A DNA stretch of 64,000 nucleotides from Oscillospiraceae bacterium MB08-C2-2 (GCA_035621215.1 CP141729.1:1324944-1388943); one strand, 5' to 3'. Positions 54,173 through 63,363 are shown, counted from the first letter of the stretch. Numbers and translations: made by a program. Notes: a model not told the origin generated them from the letters alone.

Positions 54173-55234
54173 ATGGATCTTACAGGGAAATTTGCGGTCA
54201 AAGAAGAGGTAAAGCTTGCAACCATAAGCGATGTTGCCAAGCTGGCCGGCACCTCCATTGCAACGGTATCTTATGTATTAAACGGCTCCAAGGACCGTTA
54301 TATCCGCGAGGAATTGCGGGAACGTGTTCTCAAAGCGGCCAGCCAGCTCAATTATGTAAAGAGCGGCTTGGCCAGCAGCCTGAAAGGAAAACAAACAGGG
54401 GTGGTAGCGGTGCTGACCCCTCAGTTCAGCAATCACTTCTTTGTGAATGTTTTTATAGCTATCGAAAAAATTGCCAATGCCCAAGGCTATGTGCTTTCCA
54501 CCTGCAATACCTTTGATGACCCCCAGCAGGAGCGGCAGGTTATGGAGCGCCTGATCAAGCTGCGCCCCGATGGATATCTGATTATTCCCACCGTGGAGGG
54601 TGGCCAGAACACCCGGTATATCCGTGAGCTTGGCATGCCTTTCGTTGCCATTGAGCGCCCCTTAGAAAATGTGGAGCACCCTTATGACTTTATCTCCAGT
54701 GATAACTTTCAGGCTGGATATGCGCTGGCTGAGCACATGATCAAAATGGGTCACCAGAACATTGCTTTTCTTTTTTGGGATACGGCGGTATCCAATCTAA
54801 AGGAACGTGAGGCCGGTTATCTTCAGGCACTGCGGGAGCATGGGATTCCCATTCGGCCGGAGCTGATTCTCAAGAGCAACATCACCCATGAGGAAGGCGC
54901 CCGCATGACCCGTGCCATCTTGGAGCAAAAAGACGTTACAGCCATTATTTATGGCCACTATCTGCTGGCCGAAGGCGGCATAAAGGCATTGCGGCAAACT
55001 CGACTGCAAATCCCGGCCGATATTTCGGTTGCACTTATTGGCTGCCCCCCTTGGATCAATATGAACGAGCTCAAGGTCACCTGCATTTCGCAGCCCGCTG
55101 CCCAAATGGGAGAAAAAGCGGCTGAAATTCTTCTCAAACGCATTGCGGAAGGCAATGTTGGGCAGCGGGAATTTATTCAGGAAATTCTGCCCTGCACCCT
55201 TCAATATGGGGAATCCATTCGTGACCTGCGGTGA
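54173..55234 (+). CDS. LacI-family transcriptional regulator
   Basis: A 353-residue repressor. The helix-turn-helix is ATISDVAKLAGTSIATVSYVLNG at about residues 16-38, followed by the hinge (SGLASSLKGKQTG) and a sugar-binding-protein-like core. The ATG follows GGGGAGAG. Two operators with the same AAACGTTTCC core control its own gene and the leftward dehydrogenase-Liv promoter. I infer that it senses the compound imported by that operon; the fold favours a sugar-like ligand. Confidence 0.9.
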   Translation: MDLTGKFAVKEEVKLATISDVAKLAGTSIATVSYVLNGSKDRYIREELRERVLKAASQLNYVKSGLASSLKGKQTGVVAVLTPQFSNHFFVNVFIAIEKIANAQGYVLSTCNTFDDPQQERQVMERLIKLRPDGYLIIPTVEGGQNTRYIRELGMPFVAIERPLENVEHPYDFISSDNFQAGYALAEHMIKMGHQNIAFLFWDTAVSNLKEREAGYLQALREHGIPIRPELILKSNITHEEGARMTRAILEQKDVTAIIYGHYLLAEGGIKALRQTRLQIPADISVALIGCPPWINMNELKVTCISQPAAQMGEKAAEILLKRIAEGNVGQREFIQEILPCTLQYGESIRDLR

Positions 55235-55325
55235 GGGGGTTCCCTTTCAAAGTTCATCTTTTGTAAGCTTTTGGCCGATTGAATTTATAAGCCAATTTTC
55301 CGGAAGCACTCGCAAGATTGCCGAT

Positions 55326-55380
55326 GTTATAAAAAATATACCCTGCTGAAATATAATCAGCAGGGTATATTTTTTATAAC
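55326..55380. terminator. Long bidirectional terminator overlapping a stop codon
   Basis: Perfect arms of 24 bases (55326-55349 and 55357-55380) with a seven-base loop. Each outer half is A- or T-rich, so it works both ways. The right arm contains the stop codon and last codons of the minus-strand gene that ends at 55374. Confidence 0.85.
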
Positions 55381-55793
55381 GATATGGTATCCATATGTTC
55401 AAAATCAAGCACTACATCGGCATTGGTAAAAGGAACCTCAAACAACACCAGTGCAGGCAGTACATCAGGAATGCTCATAATATACTCGGGCATCTTCGCA
55501 AGAAACTTACCCTTGATCGCATCCACAGCAATTGTGCTTCTGCGCACCACGGCGTTTTTAACACGGACATGCTCTTCACCATTGCCTGCAATGGTGGTGA
55601 ACGCCACCCGGGGATTTTCTTCCAGCTCCGCTACCTTTTGGTTATCTGCAAAGCTTGAAAAATACAGAGTTTTCCCTTCCCGGTCATAATAAAAATTAAC
55701 TATACGAACATTTGGAAGCCCATCCACCGAAGTTGCAAGGGCAATTTCACTCTGCGTTTCCATCATACGCTCAAATTCTTTTCTGTAATCCAT
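55374..55793 (-). CDS. Pyridoxamine 5'-phosphate oxidase-like flavoprotein
   Basis: A small split-barrel FMN-binding protein of 139 residues. The strands LATSVDGLPNVRIVNFYYDREGKTLYFSSFADNQKVAELEENPRVAFTT are typical. The actual reaction of such small members is seldom known. It forms a likely operon with the GyrI-like gene upstream. The ribosome site is weak. Confidence 0.85.
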   Translation of the reverse strand: MDYRKEFERMMETQSEIALATSVDGLPNVRIVNFYYDREGKTLYFSSFADNQKVAELEENPRVAFTTIAGNGEEHVRVKNAVVRRSTIAVDAIKGKFLAKMPEYIMSIPDVLPALVLFEVPFTNADVVLDFEHMDTISL

Positions 55794-55836
55794 TGGCCAT
55801 TTCGCCTATCTCTTTGTATTTTAATGTGATAAAAGC

Positions 55837-56478
55837 TTATATCATTCTTTTAACGGGATAACGCAGGATTGTCTTCATTTTTGCTGTATCAACTTTTCTC
55901 GGGTCAGAGAGGTAAATTTCGTGGTGACGGCGTGTATCGGAAAGATCATTTTGCAGCCCGTTTTCTGCCATAAATACTTTCATTTTTTCAAGTGTCGCAG
56001 GTTCATCATCAAAGCTGCCGTGATGCATACACTGAACACAAAGGCCCTCTGTAAAGGATACAAGCCGTGCTTTTGCGAGAATGAGATGCGGTTTTTTCTT
56101 TGCTGTGATTTCACAGGCGGCAGCAAACACCGCATCGGTTACAAACTCGGGCTGGCGAATCATCGATGTCCAACAAAACTTGGATTTGCTGCTGTAATCG
56201 AATTCTTCACTGTCGGCCAGCCACCAAAACCCCTCAAGAGGAGGCACAACATATTCGAAATAATCCAGGGGCGCCGGCCCATTCTTGGGCAGCATCTTAA
56301 TGGCATAAGATAAAGCATACAGCGTTTCAATAGCCCCTTGATATTCACCATTTTCCTCGTTGGGGTTGCCACGGCCATCAAACTGAACAAACTTCATTTC
56401 GGGCACATCTATAACCCCAGGCTCTGTTTTTGGCTGATATAATTCTTTAAACTTCTTTTTATAATCCAACTTTTCCAT
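55837..56478 (-). CDS. GyrI-like small-molecule-binding protein
   Basis: A 213-residue protein of the GyrI-like/SbmC superfamily. The N-terminal KFVQFDGRGNPNEENGEYQGAIETLYALSYAIK and the central WWLADSEEFDYSSKSKFCWTSMIRQPEFV are characteristic. Members bind or hydrolyse small toxic compounds. GAGGAGAG precedes the ATG. The upstream WYL regulator ends 61 bases away on the same strand and may control it. Confidence 0.85.
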   Translation of the reverse strand: MEKLDYKKKFKELYQPKTEPGVIDVPEMKFVQFDGRGNPNEENGEYQGAIETLYALSYAIKMLPKNGPAPLDYFEYVVPPLEGFWWLADSEEFDYSSKSKFCWTSMIRQPEFVTDAVFAAACEITAKKKPHLILAKARLVSFTEGLCVQCMHHGSFDDEPATLEKMKVFMAENGLQNDLSDTRRHHEIYLSDPRKVDTAKMKTILRYPVKRMI

Positions 56479-56539
56479 ATTCTCTCCTCCAATTTACACA
56501 CTAAGCATAACGCATTAAAATAGACAGCAGTATGTCATA

Positions 56540-57433
56540 TTAAAGATATCGATCCAATGTTTTTTGCAGTTTTTCTTTTATTTGCAAGCGAATATCTGCC
56601 GGCTCCAATACTTCGCAGTGTTCACCAAAGGTAGCGAGATAGTGATACACCCATTCGCCTCGAGGCATAGTCAGCTTTGCCTCAAAACTTCCATCCGGCA
56701 TCAGCTTATATTCTGGAAATTCATCATAAACCCGGTACGCCATCTCCTTTGAAAAATTCAAAGTAATGGTCACAAAGTTGTCTTGAAAGAGCTTACTTCC
56801 ATCGAATATTTTCTCGGGCTTCTTCCGGTCAAATTGTTCTTCCAAAATCGCTAAATTTTTAATGCGGCGCAGCTTAAAAAAACGGTAATCGTTTCGCACA
56901 CGGCAATAAGCATAGAGATACCAGCCCTGCCCTTTGAAGCAAAGCTTCAATGGTTCAACCGTTCTCTGGATGCTTCTTGCACCGCTGTGATAGAAAAATT
57001 CCACCGTGTGTTTTTCAAGAATGGCGTTCTTTAATGCAGTAAAAGCTAAGGCTTCTTCCTCACCTTTGGCCCAGCCGGAAAAATCCACTTCCACCCAATC
57101 GTGATCAGCGCTCCCAAACAATGAGGATAGCTTTTTTACCGCTGAATTTGTTTTTTCTAAGCGAACAGAATCAACTGCATGCAGGGCAGAAAGAATATCC
57201 GCTTTTTCTTCCTCAGTCAGAACTGTTTTATTCAGAACAAAATCAGGTAAAAGTGAGATACCGCCCCCCTTGCCCTTGGTCATATAAACAGGAATACCTG
57301 CCGAAGATAAAAGCTCTACATCGCGATAAATGGTGCGAGTCGAAACTTCAAAATATCTTGCCATCTCCCCTGCCGTAATATTCTCCCTATTCAGCAGTAA
57401 ATACACCATTTCGAAAAGTCTGTTGATCTGCAT
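56540..57433 (-). CDS. YafY-type HTH-WYL regulator
   Basis: A 297-residue regulator with an N-terminal DeoR-like winged helix (MARYFEVSTRTIYRDVELLSSAGIPVYMTKGKGGG) and a WYL domain (EPLKLCFKGQGWYLYAYCRVRNDYRFFKLRRI), followed by a WCX-type tail. The promoter is just upstream at 57455-57483. It probably acts on the GyrI-like and flavoprotein genes that follow; the ligand is unknown. Confidence 0.9.
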   Translation of the reverse strand: MQINRLFEMVYLLLNRENITAGEMARYFEVSTRTIYRDVELLSSAGIPVYMTKGKGGGISLLPDFVLNKTVLTEEEKADILSALHAVDSVRLEKTNSAVKKLSSLFGSADHDWVEVDFSGWAKGEEEALAFTALKNAILEKHTVEFFYHSGARSIQRTVEPLKLCFKGQGWYLYAYCRVRNDYRFFKLRRIKNLAILEEQFDRKKPEKIFDGSKLFQDNFVTITLNFSKEMAYRVYDEFPEYKLMPDGSFEAKLTMPRGEWVYHYLATFGEHCEVLEPADIRLQIKEKLQKTLDRYL

Positions 57434-57454
57434 ATCTTTACACCCCTTGTTTCT

Positions 57455-57483
57455 ATTATAAGCAGATAATATGACATTTACAA
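57455..57483 (-). promoter_or_regulatory. Promoter of the WYL regulator
   Basis: On the minus strand TTGTAA (57478-57483) and TATAAT (57455-57460), 17 bases apart, giving a very short leader. Confidence 0.65.
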
Positions 57484-57697
57484 GGCATATTTAATCTTTA
57501 CCCTTCTTTCGCTTTTTGCATACAGCTGTCTTCTGTTATCCTTACGCGATACCGCTGAGATTGTTGTGGTTGCCCTTGAATCCGGAAATATTTTGAAGTG
57601 AGAATAAACTTTACCCAGAAAATTTATTTAGCAAAACTCTGGGCAAAATAGCGCTTAGGAATGTCCATTGGTGTTTTTTGAGTTTTTATACTAATAT

Positions 57698-57726
57698 TTG
57701 ACAAAATTAGAGCCACGTGTTATCCT
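57698..57726 (+). promoter_or_regulatory. Promoter of the SDR gene
   Basis: TTGACA at 57698-57703 and TATCCT at 57721-57726, 17 bases apart. Confidence 0.7.
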
Positions 57727-57821
57727 AGTATAAGTTTTGTTATTATTTTATCAAACAAATGCACATTCAATTTTCGTATACTGTTTTTTATCACTTAAAA
57801 GAATGAAAGGATGGTAGTTTT

Positions 57822-58562
57822 ATGGGTAAGACGGCGATCATTACAGGAGGCTCAAGGGGTCTGGGCGGTGCCATGACACATAAGCTGGGTGAACTGGGTT
57901 ACGATGTGGTCATCAACTACAGAAGTGATTCCTCAAAAGGCCTTTCCGATAATCTGGCCAAAGAATTGACTGAACAATATGGTGTAAAAGCGCTGGTAGT
58001 TCGCGCCGATGTCAGCAAGTATGAAGACTGCGAAAATCTTGTTAAAACTGCTGTTGATCATTTCGGCAATAAAATCGATGCACTCATCAACAATGCGGGT
58101 ATTACAAACAACTGCAACTTTATTGATATCACCCGTGAGCAATATACAGCGGTGATCGAAACCAACCTGCTGAGCCTGCTGCACATGTGCCATCTGGCAC
58201 TACCTTATATGGTGGATCATGATTCCAATATCGTTAACATTTCTTCTATTGGCGGCCTTGTGGGCGTTGCCAATCAGGCTGATTATTGCGCCACCAAAAG
58301 CGGTGTTCTTGGCCTGACACGTGCCCTGGCTCTTGAGTTTGCCGCACGAAAAGTGCGAGTGAATGCCATTGCTCCCGGCATGATCATGACCGATATGCTG
58401 CGTGGCGTTAACCAAGAAGAGCTAAATGCTTTAGCCGCTTTCATTCCGCAGGGTTATATTGGCGATGTCTCAGATATAGCCGGCTGTATGGCTTATATCC
58501 TGACTGCACCTTATGTGACTGGCCAGACTATCTCTCCCAACGGCGGATTTGTAATGCCGTAA
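57822..58562 (+). CDS. Short-chain dehydrogenase/reductase, FabG-like
   Basis: A 246-residue NAD(P)-dependent oxidoreductase. The Rossmann motif is TGGSRGLGG, followed by NNAGI, the catalytic Ser in NISSIGG and YCATKSG with the Tyr and Lys. It has its own promoter and terminator, so it is a single-gene unit. FabG-like form does not tell the substrate; it is not next to fatty-acid genes. Confidence 0.9.
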   Translation: MGKTAIITGGSRGLGGAMTHKLGELGYDVVINYRSDSSKGLSDNLAKELTEQYGVKALVVRADVSKYEDCENLVKTAVDHFGNKIDALINNAGITNNCNFIDITREQYTAVIETNLLSLLHMCHLALPYMVDHDSNIVNISSIGGLVGVANQADYCATKSGVLGLTRALALEFAARKVRVNAIAPGMIMTDMLRGVNQEELNALAAFIPQGYIGDVSDIAGCMAYILTAPYVTGQTISPNGGFVMP

Positions 58563-58604
58563 CCCGATCGAATTTAGTCTATTTCCAAATGAATCGATTA
58601 AGAG

Positions 58605-58643
58605 GGTTTGTCTTCTGCGTAAAACAGGAGACAAGCCTTTTTT
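58605..58643 (+). terminator. Terminator after the SDR gene
   Basis: GGTTTGTCTTCTG pairs with CAGGAGACAAGCC through eleven Watson-Crick and two wobble pairs, followed by six Ts. Confidence 0.8.
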
Positions 58644-58916
58644 ATGTATACACCCTGGTTACCGCAGCAAAGAATGACCTTTATTTGCTAAGCGCTACCT
58701 CTGCTTTGGCGGAGACCCTCAAACACTTGGGGCAAGTCCCTTCCGAAGCAACCGAAGAAATCATGCTCCATGGGGATACTATAAGCTTCGAGCTTTTCTA
58801 TGGGTTGATTTTCCATCCGCTATAGGAATTTGAAATTTTTTTGATGATGTGGCGTCATATCCTATTCAAATAGGCTGATTTTTCGACAGAAGCGGTGCAA
58901 ATATGCCTCTATTCTC
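58644..58916. other. Region between SDR terminator and lysine promoter
   Basis: An open stretch ending at 58825 could encode LVTAAKNDLYLLSATSALAETLKHLGQ and more, but it begins inside the terminator and lacks a ribosome site. It may be a gene remnant; I do not call it. Confidence 0.3.
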
Positions 58917-58945
58917 TTGACATTTGGCTCTATCCATGCTAGCAT
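58917..58945 (+). promoter_or_regulatory. Promoter of the lysine-riboswitch operon
   Basis: TTGACA at 58917-58922 and TAGCAT at 58940-58945 with 17 bases between. The aptamer begins about twelve bases after the expected start. Confidence 0.65.
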
Positions 58946-58963
58946 TACACACAAATAACACAT

Positions 58964-59124
58964 GATAGAGGTGCGACCGTCATCAGTAGGCTTGGAGCAA
59001 AGGGCAGACACCCGCTCCCGCTGAAAGGGGCCTTCGCCGAAGGGATGACCAGCTTGTCTGAACTGCTTTCCCTGGCTTGCCGGAGAATATCCGGCGAACT
59101 GCCACACACCTGTGGAGCGCTATC
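58964..59124 (+). promoter_or_regulatory. Lysine riboswitch (L box) aptamer
   Basis: The P1 helix joins GATAG at 58964 to CTATC at 59124. Conserved segments appear in order: AGAGGTGCG, ATCAGTA, GAAAGGGG with TCGCCGAAG, an ACTGCC segment and GGAGCGCTATC. It should bind L-lysine and reduce expression of the importer that follows. Confidence 0.9.
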
Positions 59125-59166
59125 ACTGGTATAAAGGCAAGACCTCTTGGAGGTTCACACCAATTT

Positions 59167-59207
59167 ACCATGAACGCATCTCCTCTGGGTGTGTTTATGG
59201 TTTTTTT
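59167..59207 (+). terminator. Lysine-riboswitch-controlled terminator
   Basis: ACCATGAACGC pairs with GTGTTTATGGT (two G-U pairs) and seven Ts follow. It lies between the aptamer and the first gene, as expected for a transcriptional off switch. Confidence 0.8.
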
Positions 59208-59231
59208 ATGTGAAAGAAAAGAGGTCATTGT

Positions 59232-60116
59232 ATGAAAAAGCTCTTCTCACTGCTCCTTACCTTATCCCTTGTCTTGGCTTTGGCGGCCTGCGGTTCCTCC
59301 TCTTCAGGCAGCAGCTCCGCTCCTGCTGAGGCACAGGGCACAGATGGCGGCAACACTGTATTCCGGGTGGGCATGGAATGCGCCTATGCGCCTTACAACT
59401 GGACACAGATGGACGATGCCAACAACGCTGTTCCCATTTCCAACGTGCCCGGTGCTTATGCCAACGGCTACGATGTGCAAATTGCTAAGAAGATTGCAGA
59501 TGCCAATGGCTGGAATCTGGAAATTGTCAGCACAGCTTGGGATTCTTTGACCCCTTCTCTCCAGAGCGGAACCATTGACGCAGCCATCGCAGGCCAATCC
59601 ATGACTGCTGACCGTATGGCGGAAGTCGATATGGCAGGCCCCTATTACTACGCCAACATTGTGCTTGTCACCAAAAAGGACAGCCCCTTTGCAGCGGCCA
59701 AAGGCATTGCCGATCTCAAAGGCGGCAAATGCACCGCTCAGTCGGGCACCATCTGGTATGACACCTGCCTGCCCCAGATTCCCGATGCGAATCTCCAGAC
59801 CGCTTCTGAGACTGCGCCTTCCATGATCATGGCTCTTCAAACCAACACAGTGGACTTTGTGTGCACCGATATGCCCACTGCTATGGGAGCGGTTGCCACC
59901 AACCCCGACATGGTGATTCTTGATTTTGCAGGCACCGACGGTGACTTCCAGTTTGCTTCCGAGACTGAGCGGGCCGAAAATGTAAACATCGGTATTTCGG
60001 TAAAGAAAGGCAACACCGGGCTGCTGGATGCTATGAATACGGTTCTTTCCGGCATGACTGAGGCTGACTTCACTGCCATGATGGATGCAGCCATTGCTGT
60101 TCAGCCCGAGGCCTGA
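59232..60116 (+). CDS. Lysine-type ABC importer, family 3 binding lipoprotein
   Basis: A 294-residue amino-acid receptor of family 3. The lipobox is LALAAC, then a Ser-rich linker, then FRVGMECAYAPYNWTQ, YDVQIAKKIADANGWNLEIV and AAIAGQSMTADRMAEVDMAGPYYYA. Lysine is the likely ligand because the operon is headed by a lysine riboswitch; arginine or histidine binding cannot be ruled out. GAGGTCATTGT precedes the ATG. Confidence 0.9.
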   Translation: MKKLFSLLLTLSLVLALAACGSSSSGSSSAPAEAQGTDGGNTVFRVGMECAYAPYNWTQMDDANNAVPISNVPGAYANGYDVQIAKKIADANGWNLEIVSTAWDSLTPSLQSGTIDAAIAGQSMTADRMAEVDMAGPYYYANIVLVTKKDSPFAAAKGIADLKGGKCTAQSGTIWYDTCLPQIPDANLQTASETAPSMIMALQTNTVDFVCTDMPTAMGAVATNPDMVILDFAGTDGDFQFASETERAENVNIGISVKKGNTGLLDAMNTVLSGMTEADFTAMMDAAIAVQPEA

Positions 60117-60448
60117 TTCTGCTGCGTTACAGCTTCACAACTTCTATGCCAGTGCATATTGCCGTGCTTACCCACAAGTGTGCTCTGCGTGCATGTGGGT
60201 AATGCGGTATAGACCCTCTATGGGGGGCATCCAATGCCCCCCCATATTCCCCCCGGATTGTGCCGCCTCGGCACAAAAAGTGGTATTCCTGCGTCGAAAT
60301 CAATTCGACTACGGAATAATTGCAAATCAGAATGATACCCTCTTCAAGTTAACAGTAGCTCTGTCTACAGTCTGTGGGCGGCGGATTGCCGCCCTTTTCC
60401 CATCTTGCGGCTTTAAGCCTATATCACATATCAGCGAAAGGAGCCTAT
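60117..60448 (+). other. Hairpin-rich gap inside the lysine importer operon
   Basis: Four hairpins follow one another: GGGGGGCAT/ATGCCCCCC at 60222-60242, TGTGCCG/CGGCACA at 60259-60275, GTCGAA/TTCGAC at 60294-60310, and GGGCGGC/GCCGCCC with TTTT at 60376-60398. The last looks like a partial terminator. They would protect the receptor mRNA and lower permease and ATPase expression. Confidence 0.6.
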
Positions 60449-61288
60449 GTGCCAATGGATCAGCTCATACAATTGGGTTCGGACATGGTTCTGCTATGGT
60501 CAAAATACGCTCCTGCCTATCTGGGCGGGATGAAAAACACACTGCTTCTGGCCTTGGCAGCCACCGCCATAGGATGCTTTATCGGGCTAGCCTGTGGCAT
60601 ACTCAACACCATCCCCCACTCCAAAAGCGACAGTCTGCTCAAGCGCTTCGCTTTGGGGCTTGTCCGGGTTTTGGTGCGGGCCTATGTAGAGATTTTCCGT
60701 GGTACGCCTATGGTGCTTCAAGCGGTGTTCATCTATTACGGTCTCCCCTATTTCTCCGGCAACAGCATGCGCTTTGACAGCATATGGGCGGCGGCTATAC
60801 TCATTGTTTCCATCAACACCGGGGCTTACATGGCCGAATCGGTTCGCGGCGGTATCATCTCCATCGATCCCGGCCAGACCGAGGCGGCAAAGGCCATCGG
60901 CATGAACCACTTCCAGACTATGACAGCCGTTATTCTTCCGCAGGCTTTGCGCAACATTATGCCTCAGATCGGCAATAACTTTATCATCAACATCAAGGAT
61001 ACTTCGGTGATGTTTATCATCGGCTTTACTGAATTCTTTGCTTTTCACCGCTACATTACGGGGGTTAACAACCTGTATTTTCCTTCTGCCGCAATTGAGA
61101 TGCTGGGTTATCTCTGCATGACCTTGGCCGCTTCCTTCCTGCTGCGCTGGGCAGAAAAGCACATGGATGGCCCTGCCAGCTTTGAGTTGGCTCTGGGTGA
61201 CCACCTTACATTGACTGCGGGAACCTACCGCCACCGTGGCAGAAGCCATGATCATAAGCACAACCAAGATGGGAGGAAGCCCATATGA
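60449..61288 (+). CDS. Lysine-type ABC importer permease
   Basis: A His/Glu-type amino-acid permease of about 280 residues. It contains [23 protein letters not shown], the motif [21 protein letters not shown] and the coupling loop [26 protein letters not shown]. The GTG at 60449 is five bases after AAAGGAG; the ATG at 60455 is also possible. The His-rich tail ([14 protein letters not shown]) is unusual. It overlaps the ATPase start by four bases. Confidence 0.9.
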   Translation: MPMDQLIQLGSDMVLLWSKYAPAYLGGMKNTLLLALAATAIGCFIGLACGILNTIPHSKSDSLLKRFALGLVRVLVRAYVEIFRGTPMVLQAVFIYYGLPYFSGNSMRFDSIWAAAILIVSINTGAYMAESVRGGIISIDPGQTEAAKAIGMNHFQTMTAVILPQALRNIMPQIGNNFIINIKDTSVMFIIGFTEFFAFHRYITGVNNLYFPSAAIEMLGYLCMTLAASFLLRWAEKHMDGPASFELALGDHLTLTAGTYRHRGRSHDHKHNQDGRKPI

Positions 61289-62025
61289 GCCAGCCGGTTT
61301 TAGAAATTCGCCATCTTTCCAAATCCTTTGGTAACAATGTTGTGCTTCGGGATATTAATTTTACCGTAAGCAAAGGGGATGTAACAAGCATCATCGGCCC
61401 CTCCGGTTCCGGGAAAAGCACACTTCTGCGCTGCATTAATCTGCTGGAGGAGCCTACCTCCGGGCAAATTCTGCACCACAACAAGGATGTTACCGCTCAT
61501 GGAACCAAGGTAACTGCCTATCGTTCCAAGGTGGGTATGGTGTTCCAGTCCTTCAACCTTTTTGAGAATATGACTGTCCTGCAAAACTGTATGGCCGGTC
61601 AGGTTCGGGTTCTGAAAAAGAGCAAGGAACAGGCTCAGGCAGATGCTCTTGCTTATCTGGATAAGGTCGGTATGGCCCCTTATATCAACGCAAAGCCCCG
61701 CCAGCTCTCGGGCGGCCAAAAGCAGCGGGTTGCAATAGCTCGTGCACTGGCTATGGAGCCGGAGGTTCTTCTGTTTGATGAGCCAACATCCGCCTTAGAC
61801 CCGGAAATGGTAGGCGAAGTGTTGGAAGCCATGCACAACTTGGCCCGTGAAGGCATGACCATGCTGGTGGTTACCCACGAGATGGCCTTTGCCCGTGATG
61901 TCAGCAGCCATGTGGTGTTTATGTCGGATGGTGTGATTTGCGAAGAGGGCGAGCCGCAAGCGCTCTTTACCAACCCCCAGAACCAACGGACAGTGGAGTT
62001 CCTTTCCCGCTTCCGTCAGGCATAG
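61285..62025 (+). CDS. Lysine-type ABC importer ATPase
   Basis: A 246-residue amino-acid-type ATPase. Walker A is GPSGSGKST, signature [14 protein letters not shown], and Walker [26 protein letters not shown] lies inside the permease end as its ribosome site. It ends the operon, and a strong terminator follows 44 bases later. Confidence 0.93.
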   Translation: MSQPVLEIRHLSKSFGNNVVLRDINFTVSKGDVTSIIGPSGSGKSTLLRCINLLEEPTSGQILHHNKDVTAHGTKVTAYRSKVGMVFQSFNLFENMTVLQNCMAGQVRVLKKSKEQAQADALAYLDKVGMAPYINAKPRQLSGGQKQRVAIARALAMEPEVLLFDEPTSALDPEMVGEVLEAMHNLAREGMTMLVVTHEMAFARDVSSHVVFMSDGVICEEGEPQALFTNPQNQRTVEFLSRFRQA

Positions 62026-62068
62026 AGCCACTGCTCCTCTCTATAGGGGACAGATACTAAAAAAGCCC

Positions 62069-62109
62069 AAGAAGGACTATCCACTTACTGTGGATAGTCC
62101 TTCTTTTGT
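62069..62109 (+). terminator. Terminator after the lysine importer operon
   Basis: AAGAAGGACTATCCAC pairs with its exact complement around a five-base loop, followed by TTGTTGT. Confidence 0.85.
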
Positions 62110-62187
62110 TGTCTTATTCTTTTGCCTGCTGCCTTTTCCTGCTTTATAGGCTGGCAGAATGTCGTTATTCCTCAGTATGTATGTGTT

Positions 62188-63351
62188 TTATACCGTTGCC
62201 GCATACTTTTCGCCGATGGCATCCAGCTTTTTTTCCAGCAGAGCCTTGACCTCATCGGAGCAGCCTGTGTTGGGACGCACCGGCTCACCCAAATCCAGGC
62301 CAATCAGGTTGGCGGCATCCTTGGTGGCAACTGGGAAGGTGGCCTTATCAAACACCATGCGGAAGGGGTTCAGCTTATACTGAGACTCCAGAGCACCCTG
62401 AATGTCTCCCTGTGTAAACTGGTTGTAAATAGAGCAAACCAGCTTGGGAACAACATTGGCAGTGGAAGCAACACAGCCCACCGGCTCACCTTTAACCAAG
62501 GTGAATTTTTTCGTCAGCAAAATGCGCTTCCCTTTTGTCTCCAGCACCCGATTGCTGTATTCCCGGTTATCGGTCAGGATGATTTTAAGCTCCTGGGGTA
62601 TCGCTACAGAGCTGACCATCTCGCCCACAGTGGATTCGGCCTTAATCCGTAAAACCTGCTGAGCAGATGGATTGACCATGGTGAAGTGCTGGCTGGAATC
62701 CACCGCCACAATGCCATCGGAGGTATAGTTGATGATATTTTTATAAAGGGTGGCCTTTTCGTATGCCCGGCGGTGAATACCCGCCGCACGCTTTGCCTCG
62801 GTCAGGCACTGGTAAAAGGAGCTATCCCCACTGATGAGCAGAAGATGATCAACATGGAGCTTTTCAGCAGCGGCACAGGCGCTGGTTCCTCCCAGCACCA
62901 TCTGGCAGCTATCCCGAAGGGCCTGCCGAAGCAAAATATCCGCTTTCATCTCCTTGTTCAGGCAGTATCCACCGGCCTCCATACCCAACAGCCGTGCTAC
63001 CCGATCCACATTGTATACCATGCTCAAAGAGGCGATAACCGCCACCTTCTGGCCCGGAAACAGCCTTTTGCATTCCAGCAGATTCTGCACCATATCAAAG
63101 CCCTGCACCGCCACCTCCACCAGCGGTATCCCCCGGATACGGCCCTTGAGCAGCTCTGCATAGAGGCCTCTGGCTATGATAACATCCGCATCAAACTTCA
63201 AATCCTGAAGCTCTTCCTGCGGAACAGCGTATTCCTCCAATATGTACCTTTCCCCATCAAACACACCTTCCATCTGGTTGTGGCGGGCTAATATCTCCTT
63301 TGCCCCCGGTATGAAATTGATGAATGGAACCACCAACGCAATTTTTATCAT
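62188..63351 (-). CDS. PrpR_N-PAS protein fused to a DHDPS-family C-terminus
   Basis: An apparent chimera of 387 residues. Residues 1 to about 185 are like the PrpR_N sensory domain (VIIARGLYAELLK, VAVQGFDMVQNLL), and about 195-290 a PAS domain (INYTSDGIVAVDSSQHFTMVN). From about residue 292 it switches, inside VGCVASTANV, to the last hundred residues of a dihydrodipicolinate-synthase-family protein (VPKLVCSIYNQF, KLNPFRMVFD, FPVATKDAANLIGLDLG). The regulator's sigma-54 and DNA-binding parts and the enzyme's catalytic Lys and Tyr are all missing. The ATG at 63351 has GGAGG five bases before it. Confidence 0.8.
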   Translation of the reverse strand: MIKIALVVPFINFIPGAKEILARHNQMEGVFDGERYILEEYAVPQEELQDLKFDADVIIARGLYAELLKGRIRGIPLVEVAVQGFDMVQNLLECKRLFPGQKVAVIASLSMVYNVDRVARLLGMEAGGYCLNKEMKADILLRQALRDSCQMVLGGTSACAAAEKLHVDHLLLISGDSSFYQCLTEAKRAAGIHRRAYEKATLYKNIINYTSDGIVAVDSSQHFTMVNPSAQQVLRIKAESTVGEMVSSVAIPQELKIILTDNREYSNRVLETKGKRILLTKKFTLVKGEPVGCVASTANVVPKLVCSIYNQFTQGDIQGALESQYKLNPFRMVFDKATFPVATKDAANLIGLDLGEPVRPNTGCSDEVKALLEKKLDAIGEKYAATV

Positions 63352-63363
63352 AACAGCCTCCAC

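Larger units (their letters stand above)
57434..57821. other. Divergent region between WYL regulator and SDR gene
   Basis: Contains a promoter for each gene (57455-57483 and 57698-57726). No gene is supported between them. Confidence 0.5.

Noticed and set aside
58644-58825. Small open frame after the SDR terminator
   Set aside because: Begins inside the terminator and has no ribosome site; at most a remnant.
60085-60777. A 230-codon open frame on the plus strand
   Set aside because: Runs through the hairpin-rich gap and then in the wrong frame of the permease.
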